Source: Hyphomicrobiales bacterium (GTDB taxonomy: Bacteria > Pseudomonadota > Alphaproteobacteria > Rhizobiales > Rhizobiaceae). Taken from it: a DNA stretch of 64,000 nt. Below, one piece after another: positions 8,422-17,115 of the stretch (position 1 is the first letter of the stretch; the number at the start of each line of letters is the position of its first letter). The stretch is taken from assembly GCA_900473045.1 (NCBI GenBank), contig UCKS01000017.1, positions 219,324 to 283,323 of the forward strand, given 5' to 3'. Below the pieces are notes generated by a model. It searched no databases and was not told where the DNA came from. It worked only from the letters and a program-made list of their open reading frames with translations. The translations under genes were made by a program, and so were the position numbers.

Positions 8422-8940
8422 ATGGACCGCACGCTCGCTGAGAAACATCGCAAGTCGCCACTCGCAACGCCGACAACCCTCGGTGCCAACGCAACGACCG
8501 ACATATCCGGCGCCCTGTCGGCGCTGCTGGCCGATGTCTTCGCACTCTATCTGAAGACCAAGAATTTCCACTGGCACATGAGCGGGCCGCATTTTCGCGA
8601 TTACCATCTGATGCTCGACGAGCAGGGCGAGCAGATCTTCGCAATGACGGACGATATCGCCGAGCGGGCCCGCAAGATCGGTGGCACGACGATCCGCTCG
8701 ATCGGTCATATTTCCAAGCTGCAGCGCCTGCTCGACAACGATGCAGATTTCGTGGCGCCGGCCGACATGCTGGCCGAACTTCGCGACGACAACCTGACGC
8801 TGGTTTCGTTGATGAAGGAAACCCACAATCTCTGCGACGAGCATGGCGATATCGCCACCGCCAGCCTGATCGAAAACTGCGTGGACGAAGCCGAGCGCCG
8901 CGCCTGGTTCCTGTTCGAAAGCACCCGCGCTGCCAAGTAG
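8422..8940 (+). CDS. dps: Dps-family ferritin-like DNA-protection protein
   Basis: A 172-residue Dps. The ferroxidase signature is clear: NFHWHMSGPHFRDYHLMLDEQ (His/His/Asp/Glu ligands at the dimer interface), followed by the second helix pair with ERARKIGGTTIRS. Dps dodecamers oxidise and store iron with peroxide and protect DNA in stress or stationary phase. AAAGGAG lies upstream of the ATG. The promoter region contains dyad site 3, shared with the YdeP-like gene and the lone receiver, linking it to the neighbouring FixJ-like system. The gene appears intact. Confidence 0.93.
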   Translation: MDRTLAEKHRKSPLATPTTLGANATTDISGALSALLADVFALYLKTKNFHWHMSGPHFRDYHLMLDEQGEQIFAMTDDIAERARKIGGTTIRSIGHISKLQRLLDNDADFVAPADMLAELRDDNLTLVSLMKETHNLCDEHGDIATASLIENCVDEAERRAWFLFESTRAAK

Positions 8941-9008
8941 GCGCACCACCTCTTCACCGTGCATGCCGGCCGCCGGCACTTGGGCAGCTGGAAATATCAG
9001 AAAAATCA

Positions 9009-9143
9009 ATGTTGAACGAACTTTCGCTTTCACGCCGCCAGGTCCTCTTGACCGGCGCCACGATGTCACTGGCCCTGGCTGTTCCGGCCTTGGCTGCAGA
9101 GAAGAAAACGCTACACACAAGGGATTTGACCCATGACTCATAG
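9009..9143 (+). CDS. Short leader ORF with Tat-like signal peptide
   Basis: A 44-residue frame: a short basic start, SRRQVL, then a hydrophobic stretch ending VPALAAE, which is a textbook twin-arginine signal with an AxA-type cleavage site. It stops at 9143, 11 bases into the next gene, and is one base out of frame with it. Either it is the displaced export signal of the hydrolase (lost by a one-base shift) or a small peptide that couples translation. I favour a displaced signal, because related hydrolases can carry N-terminal Tat leaders; this is inference. Confidence 0.45.
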   Translation: MLNELSLSRRQVLLTGATMSLALAVPALAAEKKTLHTRDLTHDS

Positions 9144-9975
9144 TTTCGTGACGACGAAAGACGGCGTTGAAATTTTCTACAAGGACTGGGGCCCGAAGGA
9201 GGCACAACCGATTGTGTTTCACCATGGCTGGCCTTTGTCGTCCGACGATTGGGATACCCAGATGCTGTTCTTTGTCAGCAATGGTTACCGCGTCGTCGCA
9301 CATGATCGCCGCGGCCACGGCCGTTCGTCTCAGGTCAGCAACGGTCACGACATGGATCACTACGCCGCCGATGCTTCAGCCGTGGCCGAGCACCTCGACC
9401 TGCGCAACGCCGTCCATATCGGCCATTCGACAGGCGGCGGCGAAGTCGCTCGCTACGTCGCCAAATATGGTCAGCCGCAGGGGCGTGTCGCCAAGGCCAT
9501 TCTCGTCAGTGCCGTTCCGCCGCTCATGGTCAAAACCGCAGGCAATCCTGATGGCACGCCGATCGAAGTATTTGATGGCTTCCGTGACGCTCTCGCCGCC
9601 AATCGCGCGGAGTTCTTCCTCGACGTCGCCTCTGGGCCATTTTACGGCTTCAACCGGGAAGGCGCGAAGGTCTCTCAAGGCGTGATCGACAATTGGTGGC
9701 GCCAGGGCATAATGGGCAGCGCCAAGGCCCATTACGACGGCATCAAAGCCTTCTCGGAGACCGATCAGACGGAAGACCTGAAGGCGATCACCGTGCCGAT
9801 TCTGGTCACACAGGGTGATGACGATCAGATCGTTCCCTACAAGGATGCCGTGGAGCTCCAGGCCAAGCTGCTGAAGAACAGCACCCTGAAAATCTACAAG
9901 GGCTTCCCCCACGGGATGCTGACCACGCATGCCGACGTCATAAACCCAGATCTGTTGGCCTTCGTCAGAGCATAG
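9133..9975 (+). CDS. Alpha/beta hydrolase, non-heme haloperoxidase-like
   Basis: A 280-residue hydrolase of the chloroperoxidase/esterase group. The oxyanion-hole HHGWPL (30-35), the nucleophile elbow GHSTGGG with Ser99, the acid in [10 protein letters not shown] and His in FPHGMLTTH make a complete triad. Such enzymes hydrolyse esters or lactones and can form peracids in acetate. The start ATG at 9133 is preceded by AAGGGA; as it stands the protein is cytoplasmic, but a Tat-like leader lies just upstream in another frame. A truncated paralogue is present at 51461-51871. A rho-independent terminator follows. Confidence 0.88.
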   Translation: MTHSFVTTKDGVEIFYKDWGPKEAQPIVFHHGWPLSSDDWDTQMLFFVSNGYRVVAHDRRGHGRSSQVSNGHDMDHYAADASAVAEHLDLRNAVHIGHSTGGGEVARYVAKYGQPQGRVAKAILVSAVPPLMVKTAGNPDGTPIEVFDGFRDALAANRAEFFLDVASGPFYGFNREGAKVSQGVIDNWWRQGIMGSAKAHYDGIKAFSETDQTEDLKAITVPILVTQGDDDQIVPYKDAVELQAKLLKNSTLKIYKGFPHGMLTTHADVINPDLLAFVRA

Positions 9976-9999
9976 TCGTTTAACCCGCAAAATTTACTA

Positions 10000-10028
10000 T
10001 GGCGGTCAATCAGGCCGCCACATTTTTT
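10000..10028 (+). terminator. Rho-independent terminator of the hydrolase gene
   Basis: The stem TGGCGG/CCGCCA (10000-10005 and 10015-10020) with a 9-base loop is followed by CATTTTTT. It begins 25 bases after the hydrolase stop codon. Confidence 0.75.
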
Positions 10029-10101
10029 GGGCTTTCTGGCATGAGCGACACATGTGAGTGTGTTGTCTGGCAGGCGTGGTTGTCTGAAAGGAGATGTCAC
10101 T

Positions 10102-10119
10102 GTCGTTAAACTTAACGAC
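10102..10119. promoter_or_regulatory. Palindrome GTCGTTAA-AC-TTAACGAC
   Basis: A perfect 8-bp inverted repeat with a 2-base centre, the form of an operator half-site pair. No regulator gene is adjacent, so its ligand is unknown. It sits between a terminator and a tRNA-like scar. Confidence 0.4.
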
Positions 10120-10155
10120 TTCGTCACTGCCTGACTGCTTAATTGAAGTGAGCAG

Positions 10156-10195
10156 CGCAGATCGCGGTCGCAGGTTCGAGTCAGGACGTCCGCCA
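10156..10195 (+). other. tRNA 3'-end-like fragment (possible attachment scar)
   Basis: The segment contains GGTCGCAGGTTCGAGTC followed by GTCCGCCA, which has the look of a tRNA T-arm and acceptor end with CCA. The T stem is not fully paired and no 5' half, anticodon arm or acceptor partner is found upstream, so it is not a functional tRNA. Such remnants arise when integrative elements recombine at tRNA genes. Low confidence. Confidence 0.3.
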
Positions 10196-10458
10196 AAAGC
10201 TACGGAACTATAAATCCCACTACGAGTTTTGCCGGCGAGGATCGTAGCCGGTGCCAATCAGACATGAGGACGAATGGCGACCATGGGAAGTTATCCATTC
10301 TTCCGGTGTCACCAAAACGTCGCCGGCGACTGTCCAAGATCGACTGAGTTTCGTTGCTTTACGGGAGCGAACTCGCGCCTCACATCGATGGTGCCCCGAC
10401 AAGGTTATGCATCAAGGGAACTGACCGATTGTAACTGCCTCCACAAGATGGGTTCAAA

Positions 10459-12150
10459 ATGACGAGCATCGCCATCATCGGCTCCGGGCCGACCGGGATT
10501 TACACGTTAAAAAGCCTGATGGAGAGCGAAACGCCGCTTTCCGTGACTGTTTACGAAGCCACCGCTGATCCGGGCAAGGGAACACCATATCATCCGCGCG
10601 CCAACGACCGGGCGATGCTTGCGAATATAGCCTCCATCGAGTTGCCGCCGGTCTGCGAGAGCCTGACGCGTTGGCTTCAGCGAAAAAGTCCGGCCGAACT
10701 TGCAATGCTTGGCATTCCGGTCGAAACGATTGGCGAACGGGAATTCTACCCGCGTGTCGTTCTCGGAGAGTATTTCGAGGCGCAGCTCAAGGCACTGTTG
10801 GCGAAGGCAGTTACGGGCGGGCACGTCGTTGACATCAAAGCCAGCCACCGGGTCGTGGATATCCAGCTCAGAGAGCGCGATATCCACGTGGACGTCGCAA
10901 CCGCTGACGGCGTTACGGAGCACCAGGCGTTCGACCACGTCGTCATGGCCACGGGCCATGACTGGCCTAAGACAACCGAGACCAAACCGGGGTTTTTCAT
11001 CTCGCCATGGCCCGCGAAAAATCTGGACACGATCGGCGATGTCTCTGTCGGCGTACTTGGAACGTCCCTCAGCGGAATCGACGCGGTGGTCTCGGCTGCC
11101 ACTTCCCATGGTTCCTTCCTGCTCGATGACGCCGGAATGATGCAGTATCACTCGGCATCCGGCCCTAGTTTTCACCTGACGATGATGTCTAGGAAAGGGC
11201 TTTTGCCGGAAGCCGACTTCTACTGTCCTATCCCATATGAGCCGCTTTCGATTTTCACGGACGCTGCGGTCGATAGTCTTGTGCAGACCGTTCCAGAAAA
11301 GCTGCTCAACGAAATGTTCGAGCTTTTTCGGGCGCAACTCTTCGCCAGCGATCCCGCATATTCCGAGCGCATCGGACTTGGCATGCGTACTGTCGAGACC
11401 GTGGCAGACGCGTATTTTGCCGAGCGGGAAACTTACGATCCTTTCACCTGGGCTGCACTGAACCTCGGAGAGGCCAGGGCTAACAAGGCGACGCACACCA
11501 CCGTCGCCTGGCGATATGCTATCCTGTCCATGCACGAAACCGTCCTCCGGGCGGTTCCGCATTTCAACGACGAAGACCTCAAACGCTTCCACAAATACTT
11601 CAAGACGCTGTTCGTGGATGATTATGCGACCGTGCCGCACCAGTCGATCGAACGGCTGCTGGCGCTCCACCGGGCAGGGAGGCTCTCAGTCCTCAAACTC
11701 GGACCGGATTACAAGCTCGACAAAGATAGTGTCGAAAAAGGAGCCGTGATCGAGATCGGCGACGATCGGCATGCGTTCACAGCGTTTATCGACGCAACAG
11801 GTCAGCATGCCGTCTCGGCCTGGGATATCCCATTTCCAAGTCTGATCTCGCAAGGCGTAGTTCGCGAGGCGCGGACAGAGAAGGCTTCGACGGCATTAGC
11901 AATGGCTGACGATACGGCCACCGTCGCGACGGGCGGTATCGATCTCGATAGCCAATTCCGGCCGAAGTTCGAAAAGCCGCTGAGCCATAACCTCTATTGC
12001 GTGTCTATACCGTTTCTCCTTCACAAACTGCCGTTCGTCCAGGGGATTACGAGCGCGGAGGAGCTCGGACGCCTTGTCGCGAATGCCATTCTCGACGATG
12101 TCGCAGGCAATAAGTTTCGCCTTGAGGTGGTGCGGAAAGTGGTCGCATGA
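10459..12150 (+). CDS. FAD/NAD(P)-binding protein (FAD-NAD-bind family)
   Basis: A 563-residue flavoprotein-like protein. The N-terminus has the dinucleotide motif IAIIGSGPTGIYTLKSL (4-20), then a GKGTPYHP segment typical of the PF13454-type FAD-NAD(P)-binding family, VVMATGHDWP at the end of the first Rossmann unit, and a second nucleotide motif VGVLGTSLSGIDA. Members often carry additional domains and lack a defined reaction; some are proposed N-hydroxylases or oxidoreductases. No helpful neighbour: upstream is a non-coding stretch, downstream a catalase remnant. The gene appears intact; its function is not known. Confidence 0.8.
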   Translation: MTSIAIIGSGPTGIYTLKSLMESETPLSVTVYEATADPGKGTPYHPRANDRAMLANIASIELPPVCESLTRWLQRKSPAELAMLGIPVETIGEREFYPRVVLGEYFEAQLKALLAKAVTGGHVVDIKASHRVVDIQLRERDIHVDVATADGVTEHQAFDHVVMATGHDWPKTTETKPGFFISPWPAKNLDTIGDVSVGVLGTSLSGIDAVVSAATSHGSFLLDDAGMMQYHSASGPSFHLTMMSRKGLLPEADFYCPIPYEPLSIFTDAAVDSLVQTVPEKLLNEMFELFRAQLFASDPAYSERIGLGMRTVETVADAYFAERETYDPFTWAALNLGEARANKATHTTVAWRYAILSMHETVLRAVPHFNDEDLKRFHKYFKTLFVDDYATVPHQSIERLLALHRAGRLSVLKLGPDYKLDKDSVEKGAVIEIGDDRHAFTAFIDATGQHAVSAWDIPFPSLISQGVVREARTEKASTALAMADDTATVATGGIDLDSQFRPKFEKPLSHNLYCVSIPFLLHKLPFVQGITSAEELGRLVANAILDDVAGNKFRLEVVRKVVA

Positions 12151-12229
12151 GACGTGCGCCTCTACCTTTGGTTTAAGCGGAACAATAGCCTTGTCCGATG
12201 GTTGTGCTTTTTCTTCCAGCCAAAGGAAC

Positions 12230-12550
12230 ATGCATATGGTCATGAGAGTCGACAAGCTGCAGGCGTCCCTGCCAGCTCCTAATCGTGCAGACCCCAAACC
12301 CGCCGCCCTGCTGGAACTGCTCGGCGGAAAATACGGCGAAATGTCCACACTCGGGAACTACGCGCCGGAAGAGATGTTCGAAATCGCCGAGAAACTTTAC
12401 AAGGCGTCCCGAAATCGACATCGGTGGCCCGCAACGGCCCCCGATGTTTTCCGATTTGCCTCCGCCGTCAAAACCGATCGTCCTACTTTCGTTATCTACG
12501 CCTCACAGGGTCAGACCTGTTCGGTGACGAGAAGGGTCGACAGCGCGTGA
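12230..12550 (+). pseudogene. katN: Manganese catalase 5' remnant
   Basis: The first 40 or so residues (MRVDKLQASLPAPN, then LLGGKYGEMSTLGNY) match the N-terminus of manganese catalases, which dismutate hydrogen peroxide at a dimanganese site. Directly after STLGNY the similarity stops, where an intact enzyme would continue into its metal-binding helices; the reading frame instead runs about 60 unrelated codons to a stop at 12550, overlapping the end of the convergent phytochrome pseudogene. None of the metal ligands remain, so it cannot be active. A ribosome site (AAAGGAA) is still in place before the ATG at 12230. Confidence 0.65.
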
Positions 12551-15002
12551 GAAAGCGAGTCTTTCGACATGGACTTCTTTGCTACGGGTACTTTCGAAAA
12601 CCTCTCTGGTATCCCGGTGCCATCGCTATAGCCGGTCGCGAACATAAAGGGGATCAGTCTACGCGTGAGCTCGTCAGCCACGCCCTCAGACGTTTCTCCA
12701 CTGAGGTTGAGGTCGAGGATTGCAAGGTCCGAGATGGTCTTCCCGATCATCTCGATTGCCTGGGATGCCCGCGACGCCGTCATGACTTCTGCGCAGGAAA
12801 GTTCTTTGAGCATCTCTTCAACATCCATGGCTATCAACGACTGGTCTTCGACAAGCAAGACTTTCAGACCGGTTAGGAGAGTTGGCGCCAACCCAGTGCT
12901 CAGCTGAAGCGGAGGTGCCGATAACACCAGGCGAAGATAAGCGTCCGGGACGGAGAACAGCGCCTGCAAACCGGACGGCGGGCAATCGATGTGAACACTG
13001 CCTCCAAGATCGCCCGATACCGTTCTTTCGATGAGGCTGGATCCGAACCCTTTGCGTGTCGGCCTGCCAACGATGGGTCCGCCGCTCTCCTTCCAATCGA
13101 TGAGGCAATCGCCACTCCCTTTGAGCGACCATCGGACGTCGAGGGTTTCCTCCCGGCTGTGACAAGCAACCGTACTTGGCGGCGTTGGTCATCATTTCGT
13201 GCAGCACGAGGGCAACGCACTGAACGCCCGCTTGAAAAAGCCGACCGGCGGTCCGTCGATCTTGAAACGCTCCGGCAATTGCTGGAACCGATGCATGCTC
13301 GCTTCAGCATCGATCAGCCCGCGAAGTTCTCCGCCGTCGCGTCCCCGATAGGATTGGTCATGCGCGAAAGACAGTGCGCGCAGCCTGCCTTCAAACGACG
13401 TCGCGAACTCCTCGATGCTGGTGGAATGAATGCCGGTCTGTGAGGCGAGGGATTTCACAAGGCCATGAACGTTCTTGACCCGATGAGTGAGCTCCGCATG
13501 CAGCAGCTCGCGCTGTGCCTCGGTTCTCGCTTTTTGTTCGTCGCTGGCATCGCGGTGAAAGAGGATCAAATCTCGGAAATAACTGCGCACACCCTGCGCG
13601 ACCGTCAGATTGTCGTCTGTCAAGGGCAGCGAGCGGCCACGAACGTTTTCCTTCCACGTCTGGAAACTCGCGCGCGGGTTAAGATCCGCAGGTTTAGTCC
13701 CATTTGCCTTCTGCTTTGCCGGATTGCCGGCCATTCGACCTCATGAGCATGTTCGCTGCGAAAGTAGATGAGGTAGGTCGCGGGCCTGATAGTAATCGGT
13801 ATCAGCAAGGCACCTGCGACCGTGCGACCGATGATTTCGGTTTCGTTGAGATGCAAACCAAGACGGTGGGTTTCCCAGATATCGTACGAATTGCCCGAGC
13901 GTTGGGCTGCGACCAGGAGGGCAGGGATTTCCTCAGCGCCGAGGACCGACCCCAGATAGGTCCATGCCCCCCAAACGCCGACGCCATCGCTCGGAATGAG
14001 TGAGGCGAACTCCTTGATCTTCTGCTGCATCAGAATTTCGACGGCGTCGTTCGCATCGATGCCATTGACAATGGCCATCATTCGCCTGCGTGAATACTCC
14101 GCGGCGCGCTTGACCGTTCGCGCCTCGGAAGCGGCAATCTGGGCGAGAAGTATTGAGCGAAGAGTTCGGTCGCGACACGTAAGGGGACGTACAAAACTTT
14201 CGGTGTGTCGTGATGGCTGGCAATCATTCCCCAGAGCTCACCGTTGACCACGACCGATACCGACATGGATGAAGCAACGCCCATGTTTCTGAGGTACTGG
14301 CAATGGATCGGGGAGGCGCTGCGAAGATGCGCGAACGACATATCGACGGGAGGCCGCCCCTCGGCGAGCGGTGGTGTCAGCTAAACGGGCGTATAGTCCG
14401 GGGATATCGGAAAACGGAAAGTGGTGCCCGAGCAGGCTATGCAGCCTTGATGATTTGGTTTCAGCAACCACCTTGCCGTCGCCGTCTGCGAGAAACTCGT
14501 AGACCATGACGCGGTCGTAACCGACCGTTGCTCGCAGCAGTTTTGCGACGGAAGACACGAGATCACCGACCTCGCTCTCCTGGTCGAGCCTTCTAACGAG
14601 CGTCTGGGTAAGGCTTAGCGCCACTTCCGTATCGGCTCCGGATGCCGCAGTCTCGAATTCGAGTATCAGGCGCCCGGCGAACCGGTGGATCGTAATATCC
14701 ACCATGATGGCCGCGATACCCACCGGGATGTTGACCATAACGCCTTCCGCCTGCGTGCTTCCGGACCGCGCAGCAACATTGCCGATATCATGTGCCAAAT
14801 CGTGCCCAAGCACTGACAGGTGTACGCCTACTGCCTTTTCAGGCGGTACACTGATAAACTCGAAACAATTTGCCGAGCCATAGGCGACCAGATGCGCTGC
14901 TGGATCGATGACGAGCATCGCCCCATGCGGCTGCACGGAGCCCGGAATATGAATTGGTTCTCGGTCGCAATTCGTCAAACTCACGGATCGGCTATCGGTC
15001 AT
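12511..15002 (-). pseudogene. bphP: Bacteriophytochrome HWE kinase-receiver (Agp2-type), frameshifted
   Basis: Fragments in several frames rebuild a phytochrome kinase. The N-terminus has the biliverdin-binding Cys12 in NCDREPIHIPGSVQPHG, the PAS/GAF parts reach HHFPFSDIP, then a deletion and frame change precede VDMSFAHLRSASPIH and ELWGMIASHH. After another shift the PHY domain follows, and after another its tongue motif NPRASFQTWKEN. Next come HWE-kinase parts (LTHRVKN, HEMMTNAAKYG, WKESGGP, GFGSSLIE) and a receiver (LVEDQ, LDLNLSG). Shifts lie near 14390, 14155, 13725, 13200 and 13165. The span of about 830 codons matches an intact Agp2-like protein (PAS-GAF-PHY-HWE-REC). Only the C-terminal ATPase end plus receiver stays in one frame. 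Not functional as read. Confidence 0.85.
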
Positions 15003-15315
15003 GATACGCGCTCACTGGTCAACCAAATGACAGCGGATTGTCCTGCGCGGTTTCTGTCCAAACCTTTATAAGCCGCAGCTTCTCATTTCCATGACTGCCG
15101 CAGGCAACATGAGTAGCGGAAATGTTGCTCCGCGCATAGGCCGATACTTCCACGGCGAGCATCAGGTCCGATTGGACAAGGTGCGGGACCGTCTGATTTG
15201 AAGACGCGGCATCACAGGATGCCCATACGGTCTGCCCGCAAAAGAACTCATAATGGGGTAACGGCCGCGACAGCAAACTGAATAGCCAGAACAGCAATTC
15301 TGGGCTAATGCTCTG
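15003..15315. other. Intergenic gap between phytochrome remnant and HWE kinase
   Basis: A 313-base stretch between two divergent sensor genes. A minus-strand frame ending at 15019 could encode up to about 90 residues inside the gap, but it has no recognised domain and no clear ribosome site, and I do not call it. Promoters for both flanking genes would be expected here. Confidence 0.4.
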
Positions 15316-16344
15316 ATGAATCCATCCAAAGCAGAGTTGTTCATGCCCTTTAGCGACCCTCAACATCCACTGTGGCAAGCAGAAAACCTGCGTCGCGCCA
15401 TTCATGCGGCCGGCGTTGCGCTCTGGTCATGGAACGTCAGCGACGATCGTTTTGCGATGGATGAGCAGGCCTTCAGACTCTGGGGGCTGGTCAAAACAGA
15501 TCAGGTCAAATTCGAAGACCTCTCGGCCCACATCCATCCGGCCGACCGGGACCGGGTGCGCGCCGCATTTACCGCAACCCGCGGGATCGTCGGAGCCTAC
15601 GAAATCGATTTCCGCATCATGGTAGGCGAGGAAATCCGATGGATATCGGCGCGTGGCCTCGGCGACGACACCGCTCTCCACGATGGCCAGATGTTCGGAA
15701 TTTTCCTTGATGTCACCGGGCGCAAACAGGCCGAGGAAGGCCACGAACTGCTGGCTGGCGAGATGAGCCATCGGGTGAAAAACCTTCTTGCGATCGCCAT
15801 GGGGCTAACCCAGATCACATCGCAATCGACGACAACTGCCAAGGAAATGGCAACCGAACTGACAGGGCGGCTGGCCGCACTCGGTCGAGCGCATGATCTT
15901 GTCCGTCCCCTTCCGGGAAATCAGGGACACGCGGCATTGCTGGGCGATCTACTGACTGTTCTTCTTTCTCCCTATGACGACCTCGGTGCTTTCAAGGGCC
16001 GCATTCGGGTGGCCGTCCCCCGTATGGGAGTGGGAGAGGCCGCAGCGACGGCTTTGTCATTGATCATTCACGAGTTGGCGACGAACTCCCTGAAGTACGG
16101 CGCGCTGTCTGTGGACACAGGAATTCTCGACCTTTCAGGCGTCTCGGACGATTATGGGGTCACGCTCTCCTGGACGGAGCGCGGCGGACCAGCGATCACG
16201 CCCCCAATTGACACTCAGGGTTATGGCAGTAAGCTCATCAATCGAAGTGTGTCCGGCCAGCTTGGGGGGACGATCACCTACGACTGGTCGGCCGACGGCC
16301 TCGTCATCGTTCTTCGACTGAAGGCTGACAAACTGGCGCAGTAG
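15316..16344 (+). CDS. PAS-HWE family histidine kinase
   Basis: A 342-residue soluble kinase. A PAS domain (about 25-140; WSWNVSDDRFAMDEQ, HPADRDRV, ISARG) is followed by the HWE/HisKA_2 transmitter: H152 in EMSHRVKNLLA, N-box HELATNSLKYGAL, the WTERGGP segment that gives the family its name, and GYGSKLI near the C-terminus. HWE kinases are abundant in Rhizobiales and often act in light or general stress signalling. A later in-frame ATG at 15343 is possible; neither start has a strong ribosome site. It is divergent from the broken phytochrome, which also carried an HWE transmitter. Confidence 0.9.
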   Translation: MNPSKAELFMPFSDPQHPLWQAENLRRAIHAAGVALWSWNVSDDRFAMDEQAFRLWGLVKTDQVKFEDLSAHIHPADRDRVRAAFTATRGIVGAYEIDFRIMVGEEIRWISARGLGDDTALHDGQMFGIFLDVTGRKQAEEGHELLAGEMSHRVKNLLAIAMGLTQITSQSTTTAKEMATELTGRLAALGRAHDLVRPLPGNQGHAALLGDLLTVLLSPYDDLGAFKGRIRVAVPRMGVGEAAATALSLIIHELATNSLKYGALSVDTGILDLSGVSDDYGVTLSWTERGGPAITPPIDTQGYGSKLINRSVSGQLGGTITYDWSADGLVIVLRLKADKLAQ

Positions 16345-16390
16345 AGGTCAGATGTACGGGGACCAAAGGGCTAACACTCTGGGTCACGGC

Positions 16391-16561
16391 CTATGTGCGA
16401 GGGAGTGGTCTCGCTGGTTGGCTCTTTGACCGACGGCAGCGTTCCGAACAGAATGCAACATCATCCCAGCTCTTCGCCCACTTGCGCCGCCATGCAAACG
16501 GCAAGCCGCATTGCGTGCAGGTCTTTACGGGAAGATCCGCCTTCTTGAGCATTTTTGGCAA
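16391..16561 (-). CDS. DUF2256 zinc-ribbon-like small protein
   Basis: A 56-residue protein with the DUF2256 pattern: KTCTQCGLPFAWRRKW, then WDDVAFCSERCRRSK, two Cys pairs that look like one zinc site. The TTG at 16559-16561 follows a GGAGG at 7-base spacing and gives the family-like start MPKMLKKADLP; an ATG further upstream would add 12 unlikely residues. The function is unknown. From memory, family members are often next to photolyase/cryptochrome-related genes, which would suit the photosensory setting here, though none is visible in this window. Confidence 0.8.
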   Translation of the reverse strand: MPKMLKKADLPVKTCTQCGLPFAWRRKWAKSWDDVAFCSERCRRSKSQPARPLPRT

Positions 16562-16674
16562 TGGCTGTCCTCCTTCCCATTTAGTGCTTTCAGCCACGTC
16601 GCTAGCCGAGCTTGAACCGTCCGGCTTGCGCAGATCGAATGGCAGAGATTACTCTCGGGCAGGCGCCTAGTCGT

Positions 16675-17115
16675 TCAAACTACAGCTATTGCCCTGGAAA
16701 TAATTGCGGCGACGTCTTCGGCACTGAAGGGCTTGGACAATTGCAGCGCGTCAGCGACCCCGGACCCGGTGCGGCCGGTATCCCCGCCACTGGCAAAGAC
16801 AATACGAACGGCCGGCCATCGCTCTCTGACCTGCCGTGCGAGATCAGATCCCGACATGCCGGGCAGGCCAACGTCCGTGAGCAACACGTCTACGGTTTCC
16901 TTTTCGAGGATGCCGAGTGCGTCCTCGGCCGACCCGGCCTCCTGTACAGAATGGCCAAGCTCCTCGAGCATATCGACCGTTGACATGAGGATGAGCGGTT
17001 CGTCTTCGACCACGAGTATCCGCACCGGTAACGACGCTTGCGATGGCTGGGCCTGCGCAGTTTCCTGCGATCTAAGCCGGCGCGATTCGGTGCTGTGCGG
17101 CGTTCCCGAGCACAT
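16675..17115 (-). CDS. Stand-alone response regulator receiver
   Basis: A receiver-domain protein of about 146 residues from the ATG at 17115. Signature residues are VVEDEP (acidic pocket), the phospho-acceptor Asp in LLTDVGLPGMSG, a Ser in FASGGD, and Lys in LSKPF. No output domain follows, so it probably relays phosphate or acts by protein contact. It overlaps the 3' end of the hybrid kinase by 44 bases, which implies translational coupling; the first 30 or so residues have no receiver character, so a later start is possible. Confidence 0.78.
   Translation of the reverse strand: MCSGTPHSTESRRLRSQETAQAQPSQASLPVRILVVEDEPLILMSTVDMLEELGHSVQEAGSAEDALGILEKETVDVLLTDVGLPGMSGSDLARQVRERWPAVRIVFASGGDTGRTGSGVADALQLSKPFSAEDVAAIISRAIAVV

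Larger units (their letters stand above)
9976..10458. other. Intergenic region with terminator, palindrome and tRNA-like scar
   Basis: A 483-base gap with no convincing gene. It contains a terminator (10000-10028), an 18-base palindrome (10102-10119) and a tRNA 3'-end-like segment (about 10156-10195). The remainder, up to the FAD/NAD-binding gene, shows nothing I can name; a 62-codon open frame ending at 10462 has no recognisable features. Confidence 0.5.

Noticed and set aside
10274..10462. 62-codon frame overlapping the FAD/NAD-binding gene start
   Set aside because: No features, no strong ribosome site, and it overlaps a well-supported start codon.
12424..12876. 150-codon plus-strand frame
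   Set aside because: Antisense to the receiver part of the phytochrome remnant, which is clearly the coding strand.
15019..15405. 128-codon minus-strand frame between sensor genes
   Set aside because: Overlaps the start of the HWE kinase, has no ribosome site and no recognisable domain; a small gene wholly inside the gap cannot be excluded.
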